This document shows, in pieces, positions 7,293 through 14,859 of a DNA stretch of 17,715 nucleotides. Source of the DNA: an uncultured Eubacteriales bacterium (GTDB taxonomy: Bacteria > Bacillota_A > Clostridia > Lachnospirales > Lachnospiraceae); NCBI GenBank assembly GCA_900321365.1, contig ONVT01000148.1:1-17715 (forward strand), written 5' to 3'. The notes beneath the pieces are model-generated. The model saw nothing but the letters and a program-made list of their open reading frames with translations. It was not told where the DNA came from and ran no database searches. The translations under genes were made by a program, and so were the position numbers. Position 1 is the stretch's first letter, and the number at the start of each line of letters is the position of its first letter.

Positions 7293-7888
7293 TCGTCTGC
7301 GCCTCCCACTGAAAACGGATAGCGCAGCTTTTTCAGCTGCTCCTTTACGCCCTCTGCTGTCAGGGGTTTGAGAATGAATCCACTGGCCTCGGTTTTCCAT
7401 GCGTCGAGGGAGTAGTCAGCGTAGGCGGTCAGAAACACCACATTCGTGGTGGGATTGATCTCATGCAGCATGCGGCACAGTTCGAACCCGCTGCTGTTTC
7501 CCATCTCGATATCCAGCACGGCAAGCTCCACCCGGTTCATCCTGGCATATTCAATCGCTTCCTGCGGCCATATAAAGCCTGTGATCGTGGCGTCCGGCAT
7601 GACCTCCTCCAGGATGATCAGACCGTCGGAGAGGATGATCCTGCTGTCATCCACCATAATAACGTTGGGGTTTTCTTCACTCCGCGCCGCAAGCTGAAGC
7701 AGCGTGCTGGTATCCACCCCAAGGCATTTGGAAAGGCGGAGAAGCATCGAAGCATCCGGAAGGCGGCTTCCGTTTTCCCAGCGGGCAATGGTGGAATGAT
7801 TAACAAACATCAGATCCCCGAGCTGTTTCTGCGAAAGCCCCTTCTCCTCTCTCAGTTTCTTAAGGTTTTCCGCAAATATCACATTCAC
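7289..7888 (-). CDS. XRE-type HTH plus receiver-domain response regulator (copy B, coupled to kinase)
   Basis: This is a 199-residue regulator with an XRE HTH (about 5-60; VNHSTIARWENGSRLPDA) and a receiver whose active site is complete: D80-D81, phosphoacceptor D126 in LAVLDIEM, T154 and K174. With the GTG at 7888 as start, every key residue has the same number as in copy A, which is why I prefer it. GTG codons at 7897 and 7900 are alternatives; 7897 sits closer to the AAGGAG site. The stop overlaps the kinase start by four bases (GTGA), so the pair is translationally coupled. Differences from copy A at the start of the recognition helix (NH against TQ) suggest different DNA preference. The likely role is phosphorylation-controlled transcription regulation. 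Confidence 0.9.
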   Translation of the reverse strand: MNVIFAENLKKLREEKGLSQKQLGDLMFVNHSTIARWENGSRLPDASMLLRLSKCLGVDTSTLLQLAARSEENPNVIMVDDSRIILSDGLIILEEVMPDATITGFIWPQEAIEYARMNRVELAVLDIEMGNSSGFELCRMLHEINPTTNVVFLTAYADYSLDAWKTEASGFILKPLTAEGVKEQLKKLRYPFSVGGADE

Positions 7889-7915
7889 GCAGAACACCAC
7901 TCTCCTTTTTTCTGG

Positions 7916-7944
7916 TTGCAGTTTTTGTATACAGCCGTTAGAAT
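7916..7944 (+). promoter_or_regulatory. Probable promoter of the DUF308-like gene
   Basis: TTGCAG (7916-7921) and TAGAAT (7939-7944) are separated by 17 bases. Transcription would begin near 7951, leaving a leader of about 38 bases that carries the GGAGGAG ribosome site. No equally clear promoter was found for the divergent regulator-kinase operon. Confidence 0.65.
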
Positions 7945-7988
7945 TGTCTTATGAAAGATCGTTGTTTATCCATGGGAGGAGCAGGAAT

Positions 7989-8510
7989 ATGGACAAAAAA
8001 AGAGAAATAAGGATCCCTGCAGCAGCACTGTTGATTATTCTCGGAGTGGTTCTTGTCATCTTCAAGGACGCCGCTCCTGAAACCGTCCTGAGAATCCTGG
8101 CGGTCGGACTGATGGCAGTCGGGGCATTTGGCGTTTATCAGCAGGTCAAGGACAAGGAAACCAAGAAAACAACCCGTTTTGGAAAAGGATTCCTTCACGT
8201 GCTCCTGGTCATCCTTGGCGTTGCCATCCTGATTAAAACCGTCTTTTTCGCAGCCTTCGTAAAATATGTTTTTGGCGGAATTCTGATCTTCTTCGGCGTG
8301 AAGGACATCATCCCTGCGATCAGGAACAAACAGGGCTGGCTGAAGATCATACTGAGTGCAGTGGCCATCCTTCTGGGAGCCTTCTTTATCTTCTTCCCGC
8401 CACAATCCCTGACGCTGTTTGCCGGTCTGGCTCTGGTTTACTGCGGAGTTGTTTCCTTTTTCGGTAAATCCGGCAAACAGAAAAAAGGCGAAAGATCTGC
8501 GAAGGGCTGA
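7989..8510 (+). CDS. Small DUF308/HdeD-like membrane protein
   Basis: This is a 173-residue protein of about six short hydrophobic segments in pairs, joined by basic loops (KDKETKKTTR, RNKQG). It has repeated glycine-containing patterns such as LLIILGVVLVIF, LLVILGVAILI and AVAILLGAFFIFF, typical of the DUF308 repeat family that includes HdeD. Its tail is lysine-rich and probably cytoplasmic. The start at 7989 has GGAGG nine bases upstream; a longer frame from 7944 would begin inside the promoter. It is divergent from the regulator-kinase operon across about 100 bases and may be a target of it. HdeD is linked to acid stress in enteric bacteria, but I infer no such role here. Confidence 0.8.
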   Translation: MDKKREIRIPAAALLIILGVVLVIFKDAAPETVLRILAVGLMAVGAFGVYQQVKDKETKKTTRFGKGFLHVLLVILGVAILIKTVFFAAFVKYVFGGILIFFGVKDIIPAIRNKQGWLKIILSAVAILLGAFFIFFPPQSLTLFAGLALVYCGVVSFFGKSGKQKKGERSAKG

Positions 8511-8551
8511 TCTTTATGACTCTCGCAATGCGGGTCAGATCCGCTGATCCG

Positions 8552-9322
8552 CTATTCCTTCTTCAGGCGTCTGATCCGCTCTTCGGAGTATTCCTCTATG
8601 TGACGCCAGAGGCTTTTCAGCTGCTTTTTATGAGTGCACAGTTTTTCTGTGCAGTGTTTGCATTGCAGATATTCATTGGTCTGCTCTGAAAAACGCTCAG
8701 GGTGCCGGTAGAAGGTAATCTCCCACCGGACCAGAAGCGCCACAGACAGCGCCAGCAGGCTCCACAGATAATCATGTCCTACGAAAAACAGAGGCGTGAA
8801 CATCATTGCATAATCCCAGTTATAGATCCGGCATACGGTGCAGCATTTGTTTTTCATAAACCATGTCTGAAACGGACAGAAGAACAGGATACAGATCATA
8901 TCACAGACGGAATAGACACAGCACAGCAGAATCATGATCCCGTCGTCAAGGATGCCTTTCATGTGAAGTGCCCCAAAGATGCCGTTGAATATGATCCAGA
9001 CAAGCGCAACCAGCACTGCACCATTATTGTCGGGAATGTCGATCCGGGTGTTTCCTGTTTTGATATAGTTTTGCGCAAACTGTTTCTGGCAGCCGGGACT
9101 TTCATAGCGGGACGGAAAAAAGCGGAGAACCATCTCAAACACAAACACTGCCCATATCACGATAAATATTCCGGAACGCTTTTCCAGATTATTAATAATC
9201 GCCGCACCGTTCTGAAGCCGGAAACGGATATACCAGACCAGGAGAAGAATAAGCAGAACAGACCTGTATATCAGGCGGAAATAATGAAGCATGCTTACCG
9301 CTGTGATTTTTCTTTTCTGCAC
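8552..9322 (-). CDS. Cysteine-rich integral membrane protein, function unknown
   Basis: This 256-residue protein has about six hydrophobic segments (near 18-35, 51-69, 101-118, 128-149, 170-182 and 185-199). Cysteines cluster at the membrane: C134, C135, C140, C144, C149, then C160, C161 and C164 in a KNKCCTVCRIYNWD stretch. A soluble tail has C221, C224 and C229 (CKHCTEKLC) followed by basic helices. The clusters could bind a metal or iron-sulphur centre or do thiol chemistry; no named family is recognised. The start is a GTG at 9322 with GAGGAGAG upstream. It lies 81 bases downstream of the diguanylate cyclase gene on the same strand and could share its transcript. Confidence 0.75.
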   Translation of the reverse strand: MQKRKITAVSMLHYFRLIYRSVLLILLLVWYIRFRLQNGAAIINNLEKRSGIFIVIWAVFVFEMVLRFFPSRYESPGCQKQFAQNYIKTGNTRIDIPDNNGAVLVALVWIIFNGIFGALHMKGILDDGIMILLCCVYSVCDMICILFFCPFQTWFMKNKCCTVCRIYNWDYAMMFTPLFFVGHDYLWSLLALSVALLVRWEITFYRHPERFSEQTNEYLQCKHCTEKLCTHKKQLKSLWRHIEEYSEERIRRLKKE

Positions 9323-9403
9323 GATACTCTCTCCTCTGACGATCGTTCGTATCCGATGCCGGGAATCATGGAAATATCCGGGACAGCTGGCAGAAACCTT
9401 CTG

Positions 9404-10891
9404 TTACCTGGCCTGGATAGTATACTTCTTCCTGAATCTCTCTTTATCCTCATACATCGCGGAATCTGCACGCCTAAATACAAACTCTGTCGAATGATCC
9501 TCTGAAGCATTTTCCGCCATACCGACAGCCGCAGAGTATCTTTCCCACGGAGAGACGTCTGTCTGTTCATAGGATTTCTCAAAGTCTTCCTTTAACTGTC
9601 TGACCAGCGATTGCCGGTTTCTGTAATCCTGCCCCATGGCGATGACGACAAACTCATCTCCTCCGACCCTGTAGACCGAAGAGTGCTTAAACTTCTCACA
9701 TACCATATGGCAGCAGCCTCTGATGTATATGTCACCCGACCGGTGCCCGTACTCATCATTGATCTGCTTCAGTCTGTTAATATCAACCATGATCATGGCA
9801 AATTCCAGGTCGGATTCCTTCATCTGCCGGTTCATCTCATCTGTCTTTTTGATATACGCCGCTTTGTTGCCGACCTGCGTCAGCGCATCCTTATAGGTTT
9901 CCACGCTGAGCTGGTCAATCTTTTCCTCTTTATCCTTCAGGTCATCCTCCGCTTTTTTCTTTCCTTCCTCCAGCACAAGCATGTCTTTTATGTAATCGAT
10001 GATTCGGATCTGCATGCTTCTTATCCCCTGATATATCTCGCCGATCTCATCATTGCTTTTTATATCGATATCAATGACGCCCGCCTCTTCATAGCTGAGG
10101 TTCCCGGAAGGATTGAACTTTTTCATCTCACTGGTCATGGTATCCAGCGGGTTCACGACGGACTTATTGATGAACAGAACCGCCACGATCAGCAGAATAG
10201 AAGTGAATATCAGCGTTCCCGCAATCAGGAGGATCAGAAGGCGCTGCCTCTGGGCCATGACATCATCCATTCCGACGTCACAGCCTACTATACATACGCA
10301 TTCCCCATCCGAAGTGTAGACAGGCTTAAAGTCAGAACACAGCCATCCCCAGTCTCCATTGGAAATTGTCGGTTCCGGCATATTGGTAAGGTCTATCCCG
10401 CGCAGTTCTGCTTCCCGTTCCTCGTAATACCCGGTTTCATAGATCGGATTCTCCTTATCGTCAACCAGATACATATCATAATCGGCATCTGTATCTCCAT
10501 GGGCAATAATATACAGATACTTTATCCCATCCATGTTTTCAAGGTATGCGGAAAGCTTGTCGCGGGTTTCGCTGTACTGTTCCCACAGCCCCTTTTCCCG
10601 CAGCCAGTCTTCAATCAGAGATTCGTCATCCTTCTCCTCCGCTTTTTCACGAAGGGCCTGGAATTCTTCTGTTTCAGCAGCCGTTCGAAGTTCCTTCAGA
10701 AAGTCACCGTCCACCATTGAGGCAAAATTGCGAGCATTATCAGCAGTATTCTGCTTATAATACCGGTCGATCTGGTTCGCGCTGGTCAGAAACGTAATTG
10801 CTGAGGTGCCGCACGCCACCGCCAGAACGGTAATGATCACGAAGATATACATCTTCTTTCTAATAGAAAACTTTTTTCTCTTATTCTCCAT
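9404..10891 (-). CDS. Membrane diguanylate cyclase (Cache-like sensor, HAMP, GGDEF)
   Basis: This 495-residue enzyme is predicted to make cyclic di-GMP from two GTP. It has a membrane segment at about 14-36, an extracytoplasmic Cache-like sensor at about 40-215, a second membrane segment at about 217-241, a HAMP-like linker at about 242-300, a coiled coil at about 300-330 and a GGDEF domain at 333-490. Active-site features are DALTQVGNKAAY, VDINRLKQINDEYGH and an intact GGDEF at 410-414. The inhibitory I-site (RxxD, nine residues before GGDEF) is missing: the positions read FKHS at 401-404. No EAL or HD-GYP domain is attached and no hydrolase gene is nearby. The ATG at 10891 has only a moderate site (AGAGG, about 14 bases upstream). 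The sensed ligand is unknown. Confidence 0.92.
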   Translation of the reverse strand: MENKRKKFSIRKKMYIFVIITVLAVACGTSAITFLTSANQIDRYYKQNTADNARNFASMVDGDFLKELRTAAETEEFQALREKAEEKDDESLIEDWLREKGLWEQYSETRDKLSAYLENMDGIKYLYIIAHGDTDADYDMYLVDDKENPIYETGYYEEREAELRGIDLTNMPEPTISNGDWGWLCSDFKPVYTSDGECVCIVGCDVGMDDVMAQRQRLLILLIAGTLIFTSILLIVAVLFINKSVVNPLDTMTSEMKKFNPSGNLSYEEAGVIDIDIKSNDEIGEIYQGIRSMQIRIIDYIKDMLVLEEGKKKAEDDLKDKEEKIDQLSVETYKDALTQVGNKAAYIKKTDEMNRQMKESDLEFAMIMVDINRLKQINDEYGHRSGDIYIRGCCHMVCEKFKHSSVYRVGGDEFVVIAMGQDYRNRQSLVRQLKEDFEKSYEQTDVSPWERYSAAVGMAENASEDHSTEFVFRRADSAMYEDKERFRKKYTIQAR

Positions 10892-10948
10892 CTTCTATCT
10901 GTAAACCTCTTTACTGCCGCCTGTACGGATATTCTGACACGCAGACAG

Positions 10949-10971
10949 CCCGCAGCCGCCCGGGCTGCGGG
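10949..10971. terminator. GC-rich hairpin between the UPF0173 and cyclase genes
   Basis: A perfect 9-bp stem pairs CCCGCAGCC (10949-10957) with GGCTGCGGG (10963-10971) around a five-base loop, just past the stop of the minus-strand UPF0173 gene. It is placed as a terminator would be, but no T-run follows on the minus strand, so it may be a weak terminator or only a 3' end stabiliser. Confidence 0.45.
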
Positions 10972-10996
10972 ATATTCTCTGCGGCAGGTACGGTGA

Positions 10997-11659
10997 TCAC
11001 AGTTCTATGATCTCTCCGGGCTTCACCACGATCCCTTCCAGTCCTTTGTCCTCCAGTGCGTGGACAAAACGCGCCGGATCCTGTCTGATATGCGGGAATG
11101 TGCTGTAATGCATGGGGATGACCACCTTTGCCCTGATCATCTCCGCGGCTCTTACGGCATCCTTCGGCCCCATCGTATAGTAGTCACCAATCGGGAGCAG
11201 CGCCGCGTCCAGTTCCTCATCCGCCAGCAGCTGCATGTCCATTGTCAGGCCCGTGTCGCCGGCATGGTAGATCTTTCTTTTACCGATCTCAAAGATGAAG
11301 CCGCAGGATACTGTTCCGGCCGCACCGCTTCCATGCAGGGCCTGGAAATACTTTGCCGTCCCAAACGGAAATGAAATTGTCCCGCCTATGTTGCCGGTGA
11401 CAATCTCCAGTCCGGTTCCCTGCATCATGGCCTCGGCCAGATCAACCGTCGTGCAGATCACGGCTCCTGTCCTTTTCGCAATGGCGAGCGCGTCACCGAT
11501 ATGGTCTCCATGCCCGTGTGTTACGAAGATATAGTCTGCCTCGACCTTATCCGGGCTTTCCGCCGCCACCGGATTCCCTGTCAGGAACGGATCCACCAGC
11601 ACTTTATACTGCCCGTCGTCAAACTGGAAACATGCATGTCCGAGATACTTTACCTTCAT
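10997..11659 (-). CDS. UPF0173 family metal-dependent hydrolase (metallo-beta-lactamase fold)
   Basis: This 220-residue cytoplasmic protein of the YtkL-like UPF0173 family shows the fold's metal ligands in order: D23 in LVDPFLTGNP, the HGHGDH motif at 48-53, HAGDT near 141-145 and a late histidine in MHYSTF. It has no signal peptide. The start at 11659 has GGAGG eight bases upstream; the in-frame ATG at 11686 lacks such a site. The substrate is not established for the family. It appears to be a single-gene unit: a TG-extended -10 box lies upstream and a hairpin lies downstream. Confidence 0.92.
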   Translation of the reverse strand: MKVKYLGHACFQFDDGQYKVLVDPFLTGNPVAAESPDKVEADYIFVTHGHGDHIGDALAIAKRTGAVICTTVDLAEAMMQGTGLEIVTGNIGGTISFPFGTAKYFQALHGSGAAGTVSCGFIFEIGKRKIYHAGDTGLTMDMQLLADEELDAALLPIGDYYTMGPKDAVRAAEMIRAKVVIPMHYSTFPHIRQDPARFVHALEDKGLEGIVVKPGEIIEL

Positions 11660-11725
11660 CAATAATGCCTCCTTCATCTTCAGCATGATTAGCCCTGCTG
11701 ATATGCCGGTATGTTTCTAACTGAT

Positions 11726-11734
11726 ACTATAGCA
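11726..11734 (-). promoter_or_regulatory. Possible extended -10 promoter of the UPF0173 gene
   Basis: On the minus strand TGC-TATAGT forms an extended -10 element (TATAGT at 11726-11731), about 70 bases before the start codon. There is no good -35 box at the expected distance, which an extended -10 promoter can tolerate. Confidence 0.4.
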
Positions 11735-11786
11735 TGATCCGTTCAAATGAGACAGCATAAAGTATCGAAGCGCCGCCTCAGCTGCA

Positions 11787-13229
11787 TCAGGATTTGATAT
11801 CAAGATAGAAATAGGTGATGTCATCGGGGTCAATCTCGCGGACCTCACCGTCGTCGAACACGATCTTGTGAATACCCACATAGACGCGGTACGTCCATGC
11901 CCAGTGTATGAGCGAGATCGGATCGCTGTATTCAATGTAACCGGGCCTGATGGTCTGCTGTAATGTGGTTTCCATCGTGAGTTCTACCCCGGTGGACGGT
12001 TCAATATAGCGGTCTCCGTACACATCTGTCTGATAATAGTAAAGTTCGTAGCCGATCACGGTTCTCTCCAGACTCCGGTTGACAACCTGAACCCACACAG
12101 TGCCGAGATCCAGGTCTGCGACCGGGCTGTGTTCACTGCGAAACTGCGGGCCGATCACCAGCGGAATATAAGGTTCCACATAATACTCCGCACTGGAGGA
12201 ATACAGCAGTTCCTGCATTTCAGGCGTGGCTTCTCCTATAATGTCCAGACCGTGCTGCGCGTTGAAGGACATCACCGCCGTAGCGGTATTCTGTCCGTAG
12301 ATGCCGTCCACCTTGTCGCACAGATAACCCAGATCTGTCAGGCGCTGCTGCAGGTCTATGACTGCCTGTCCCGAACTGCCGAAATTCAGCGAACAGAAAT
12401 CATAGGAAGCGGGCGTGTAGGCCGGAGCGTAGTATATTTCCGAAGTGTCATCATAATTATCATCATTATTGTCATTGTTATTATCGGTTTCGTCCTTCTT
12501 ATCGTCTCTGTTATAGTAATCCGCGTATTTCACTTCAAAGGAACTCAGATCAATGGTTACATGCTCGGTAAACATGCGGTCGTAGGTGCTGAAGTCATAT
12601 GCCTCAAGATCCATTTCGATCTTCCCGGGATCCTGCAGCGCAGCGCAGCTCCCCTCCGGATCCTCGTCGGAACGCAGGAACATGATGTTTTTGGACTCAT
12701 CACTGGATTCAGAATTGGCATCCACGTTGAATCCTACGCTCTTGACAGGAACGCCGTCTACCGTGGCGTTATTCGCAAATACGCGAACATCGTAATCATT
12801 GTCGTTGGCCGCGTACAGATATAAGTACATGGATGTAAGATTCGTGTATCCGTAACAGGTAATATGAACCTCGATGCCGTCTTTACTGATGAGAGCATCG
12901 CCCTCATCCTCGACGTACACAGTGACCGGTTCCTCAACTGTCTTCGATTCTGTCTGCGCCGGCGTTGTCGTCTGTGCTTCTGTCTGCGCGGGTGTTGTCT
13001 TCTGTGCTTCTGTCTGCGCAGACGTTCCTGTCTTTGTCAGCAGATCCATGATGGATGATGTAATCTGGTCATCGGACTGCCCGGATCCATAGCTCCCGGA
13101 ATCGTCCTGGATACTCGTCTGGGAAATGCTGGTGTTCTGCAGTCCGGCTTCTTCCTCCTGCGCGCAGGCAGCGAACCCGGGAACCATAATCAGGATCGCC
13201 GCAGCAATCATGGAAAACCGTCTTTTCAT
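11787..13229 (-). CDS. Secreted lipoprotein with a peptidoglycan-binding domain
   Basis: This 480-residue protein starts with a lipoprotein signal: basic KRR, a hydrophobic core and lipobox FAAC with the lipidated cysteine at 22. Next come a Ser/Thr/Gln-rich linker with three 10-residue AQTEAQ-type repeats (71-100), a beta-rich region (about 115-235), an Asp/Asn tract (242-262) and a PG_binding_1 domain at about 278-345 (GSSGQAVIDLQQRLTDLGYL, then DGIYGQNTATAVMSFNAQHG). A C-terminal beta-rich region with WVQVVN and YELYYYQ segments runs to 480. It should be membrane-anchored outside the cell and hold the wall through the central domain. No catalytic domain is evident. GGAGG lies eight bases before the ATG. 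The ligand or partner of the flanking beta domains is unknown. Confidence 0.85.
   Translation of the reverse strand: MKRRFSMIAAAILIMVPGFAACAQEEEAGLQNTSISQTSIQDDSGSYGSGQSDDQITSSIMDLLTKTGTSAQTEAQKTTPAQTEAQTTTPAQTESKTVEEPVTVYVEDEGDALISKDGIEVHITCYGYTNLTSMYLYLYAANDNDYDVRVFANNATVDGVPVKSVGFNVDANSESSDESKNIMFLRSDEDPEGSCAALQDPGKIEMDLEAYDFSTYDRMFTEHVTIDLSSFEVKYADYYNRDDKKDETDNNNDNNDDNYDDTSEIYYAPAYTPASYDFCSLNFGSSGQAVIDLQQRLTDLGYLCDKVDGIYGQNTATAVMSFNAQHGLDIIGEATPEMQELLYSSSAEYYVEPYIPLVIGPQFRSEHSPVADLDLGTVWVQVVNRSLERTVIGYELYYYQTDVYGDRYIEPSTGVELTMETTLQQTIRPGYIEYSDPISLIHWAWTYRVYVGIHKIVFDDGEVREIDPDDITYFYLDIKS
12948..13037 (-). repeat. Three 30-bp tandem coding repeats
   Basis: Two near-identical 30-base units (12948-12977, 12978-13007) and a diverged third starting at 13008 each begin TTCTGTCTGCGC on the plus strand. 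They encode the AQTEAQ-TTP linker of the lipoprotein and may vary in number by slippage. Confidence 0.75.
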
Positions 13230-13278
13230 AATATACCTCCATTCATTGATCGAAAACGCAGTTCGAAGTCTTGTCTTT

Positions 13279-13305
13279 GTGACGCCGCCTTCAGGCGGCT
13301 TTCAC
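13279..13305. repeat. GC-rich hairpin in the lipoprotein gene leader
   Basis: GCCGCC (13284-13289) pairs with GGCGGC (13294-13299) around TTCA, and an outer GTGA/TCAC pairing extends the stem with a small internal bulge. It lies about 50-75 bases upstream of the lipoprotein start, within its predicted leader. No T-run follows on the minus strand, so termination is not supported. Confidence 0.5.
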
Positions 13306-13350
13306 CGTCTTATTCATAATAACGTGAAATGCAGGCAAATAGTCACTTTT

Positions 13351-13379
13351 ATTATCTGCCATTCAGAATACCTTCGCAA
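13351..13379 (-). promoter_or_regulatory. Probable promoter of the lipoprotein gene
   Basis: On the minus strand TTGCGA (13374-13379) and GATAAT (13351-13356) have a 17-base spacer. The leader would be about 115 bases and contain the hairpin at 13279-13305. Confidence 0.65.
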
Positions 13380-13397
13380 TGGTTATATATTTTCAGC

Positions 13398-13427
13398 TTG
13401 TCGGATCAATGAGAAATTGTGTAAAAT
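13398..13427 (+). promoter_or_regulatory. Probable promoter of the ktrB-ktrA operon
   Basis: TTGTCG (13398-13403) and TAAAAT (13422-13427) are separated by 18 bases, about 40 bases before the ktrB start. It stands back to back with the divergent lipoprotein promoter, 18 bases between the two -35 boxes. Confidence 0.5.
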
Positions 13428-13465
13428 GGGAAACGAAAAAACCTACTGAAACGGAATGAGCGATT

Positions 13466-14800
13466 ATGAAGCTGTTTGATGTCAAGTCGAAACTGACGAC
13501 CTTTCAGATTATCATAGTATGTTTTGCGATTGTCATCCTGATCGGAACGATTCTCCTGATGCTTCCTGTCTCTGCCAGAAGCGGGGAACCAACCTCTGTG
13601 GACTGTGCGCTGTTTACCGCAACCTCAGCGGTGTGTGTTACCGGTCTGATTGTCAGAGATACGGCCTCTTACTGGTCACCGTTCGGACAGGCGGTGATAC
13701 TGATTCTCATACAGACAGGCGGCATCGGCGTAATAACGATCGCTGCTTTCATTGAAACGATGTCGGGAAAGAAGCTGTCTCTGCTGGAGAGAAATCTTGT
13801 AGAAAACAGCATATCCGCTTTTCAGACCGGCGGTATGGCGAGAATGACGCATTTTATCTTCCGGTTTGTGCTGGTTGTTGAGGTCGTGGGCGCTGTTGTG
13901 CTGATGCCGGTGTTCTGCAGAGACTTTGGCCTGTCCGGAATCTGGATGGCTGTCTTCCATTCCATCTCTGCCTTCTGCAACGCAGGCTTCGACCTGATGG
14001 GAACACACAGCGGGGCATTTTCCTCCCTGACTGGCTACAGCCGGAATGTGGCTGTGATTCTCCCGATCAGCCTTCTGATCGTGTTCGGTGGAATCGGATT
14101 CCTGACATGGCATGACATCGTCACTTTGAGAAAGAATGTCCGTAGATACATGATGCAGAGCAAGGTGATCCTTGTGACGACGGCCGTCCTGATTGCCATT
14201 CCGGCAATCATGTATTTCCTCTGTGAGTTTACAGATTCATCATTGCCGGAGAGAATCAGCCTGTCCCTGTTCCAGGCAGTTACGCCGAGAACAGCCGGCT
14301 TCAACACAGCGGACCTGACGAAGATGACGGGTGCCGGGATCGGGCTCATGATTCTGCTGATGATCGTCGGAGGTTCTCCCGGGTCAACGGCAGGAGGAAT
14401 GAAGACCACAACACTGACGGTACTGGTCGCGAGCGCAGTTTCCGTGTTCCGAAGGAAGAAGGACACGCAGCTGTTCGGAAAGAGGGTGGAGGACAGTGTC
14501 ATAAAGAACGCCTCAGCGCTCCTTATGATCTATCTGTTCCTGACTCTGGCCTGCGGTATGCTGATAAGCCTGGTGGAGGGGCTCCCTATGAAGGCATGCC
14601 TCTTTGAAACTGCGTCGGCTGTGGGAACGGTCGGACTGACTCTTGGGATTACACCTTCCCTCGGGCTCTTCTCGCACACCATCCTGATCCTGCTGATGTT
14701 CCTGGGCCGGGTAGGCGGACTGACATTGATGTACGCCGCAATTTCAGACAGGAAGGCAGAGGTATCCCGGAGGCCTGTTGAAAAGATTAATGTCGGGTAG
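13466..14800 (+). CDS. ktrB: KtrB/TrkH-type potassium uptake channel subunit
   Basis: This 444-residue membrane protein has the usual length of KtrB and the fourfold M1-P-M2 plan of potassium transporters. The four selectivity-filter loops are visible with their key glycines: TSAVCVTGL (G60), SAFCNAGFD (G174), TPRTAGFNT (G278) and SAVGTVGLT (G390). The glycine-rich gating loop GGSPGSTAGGMKT lies at 302-314, typical of KtrB. It should import K+, in partners coupled to Na+, under control of a cytosolic KtrA ring. The ribosome site is weak (GGAATGAG). The ktrA-like gene follows after 59 bases on the same strand, so the pair probably forms an operon. Confidence 0.95.
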   Translation: MKLFDVKSKLTTFQIIIVCFAIVILIGTILLMLPVSARSGEPTSVDCALFTATSAVCVTGLIVRDTASYWSPFGQAVILILIQTGGIGVITIAAFIETMSGKKLSLLERNLVENSISAFQTGGMARMTHFIFRFVLVVEVVGAVVLMPVFCRDFGLSGIWMAVFHSISAFCNAGFDLMGTHSGAFSSLTGYSRNVAVILPISLLIVFGGIGFLTWHDIVTLRKNVRRYMMQSKVILVTTAVLIAIPAIMYFLCEFTDSSLPERISLSLFQAVTPRTAGFNTADLTKMTGAGIGLMILLMIVGGSPGSTAGGMKTTTLTVLVASAVSVFRRKKDTQLFGKRVEDSVIKNASALLMIYLFLTLACGMLISLVEGLPMKACLFETASAVGTVGLTLGITPSLGLFSHTILILLMFLGRVGGLTLMYAAISDRKAEVSRRPVEKINVG

Positions 14801-14859
14801 GAAAGCGAAATAGATTTAGATTTTCTGCCGGGTATGGCAAAGAAATGAGGAGGATGAAT

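Noticed and set aside
7876..7897. Possible third copy of the shared operator at the start of the second regulator gene
   Set aside because: GTGTTC and AATGTGATAT occur on the minus strand, but the spacing differs from the two good copies and the match lies in coding sequence; likely chance.
9611..10720. Long plus-strand open frame (369 codons) opposite the diguanylate cyclase
   Set aside because: It has no recognisable domain and lies entirely antisense to a convincing GGDEF protein.
10949..10971. Strong intrinsic terminator
   Set aside because: The stem is excellent but no T-run follows on the relevant strand, so it is listed only as a low-confidence hairpin.
13230..13465. Cyclic di-AMP (ydaO) riboswitch upstream of ktrB
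   Set aside because: Such riboswitches often precede potassium uptake genes, but the probable promoter leaves only about 30-40 bases of leader and no conserved ydaO segments were seen.
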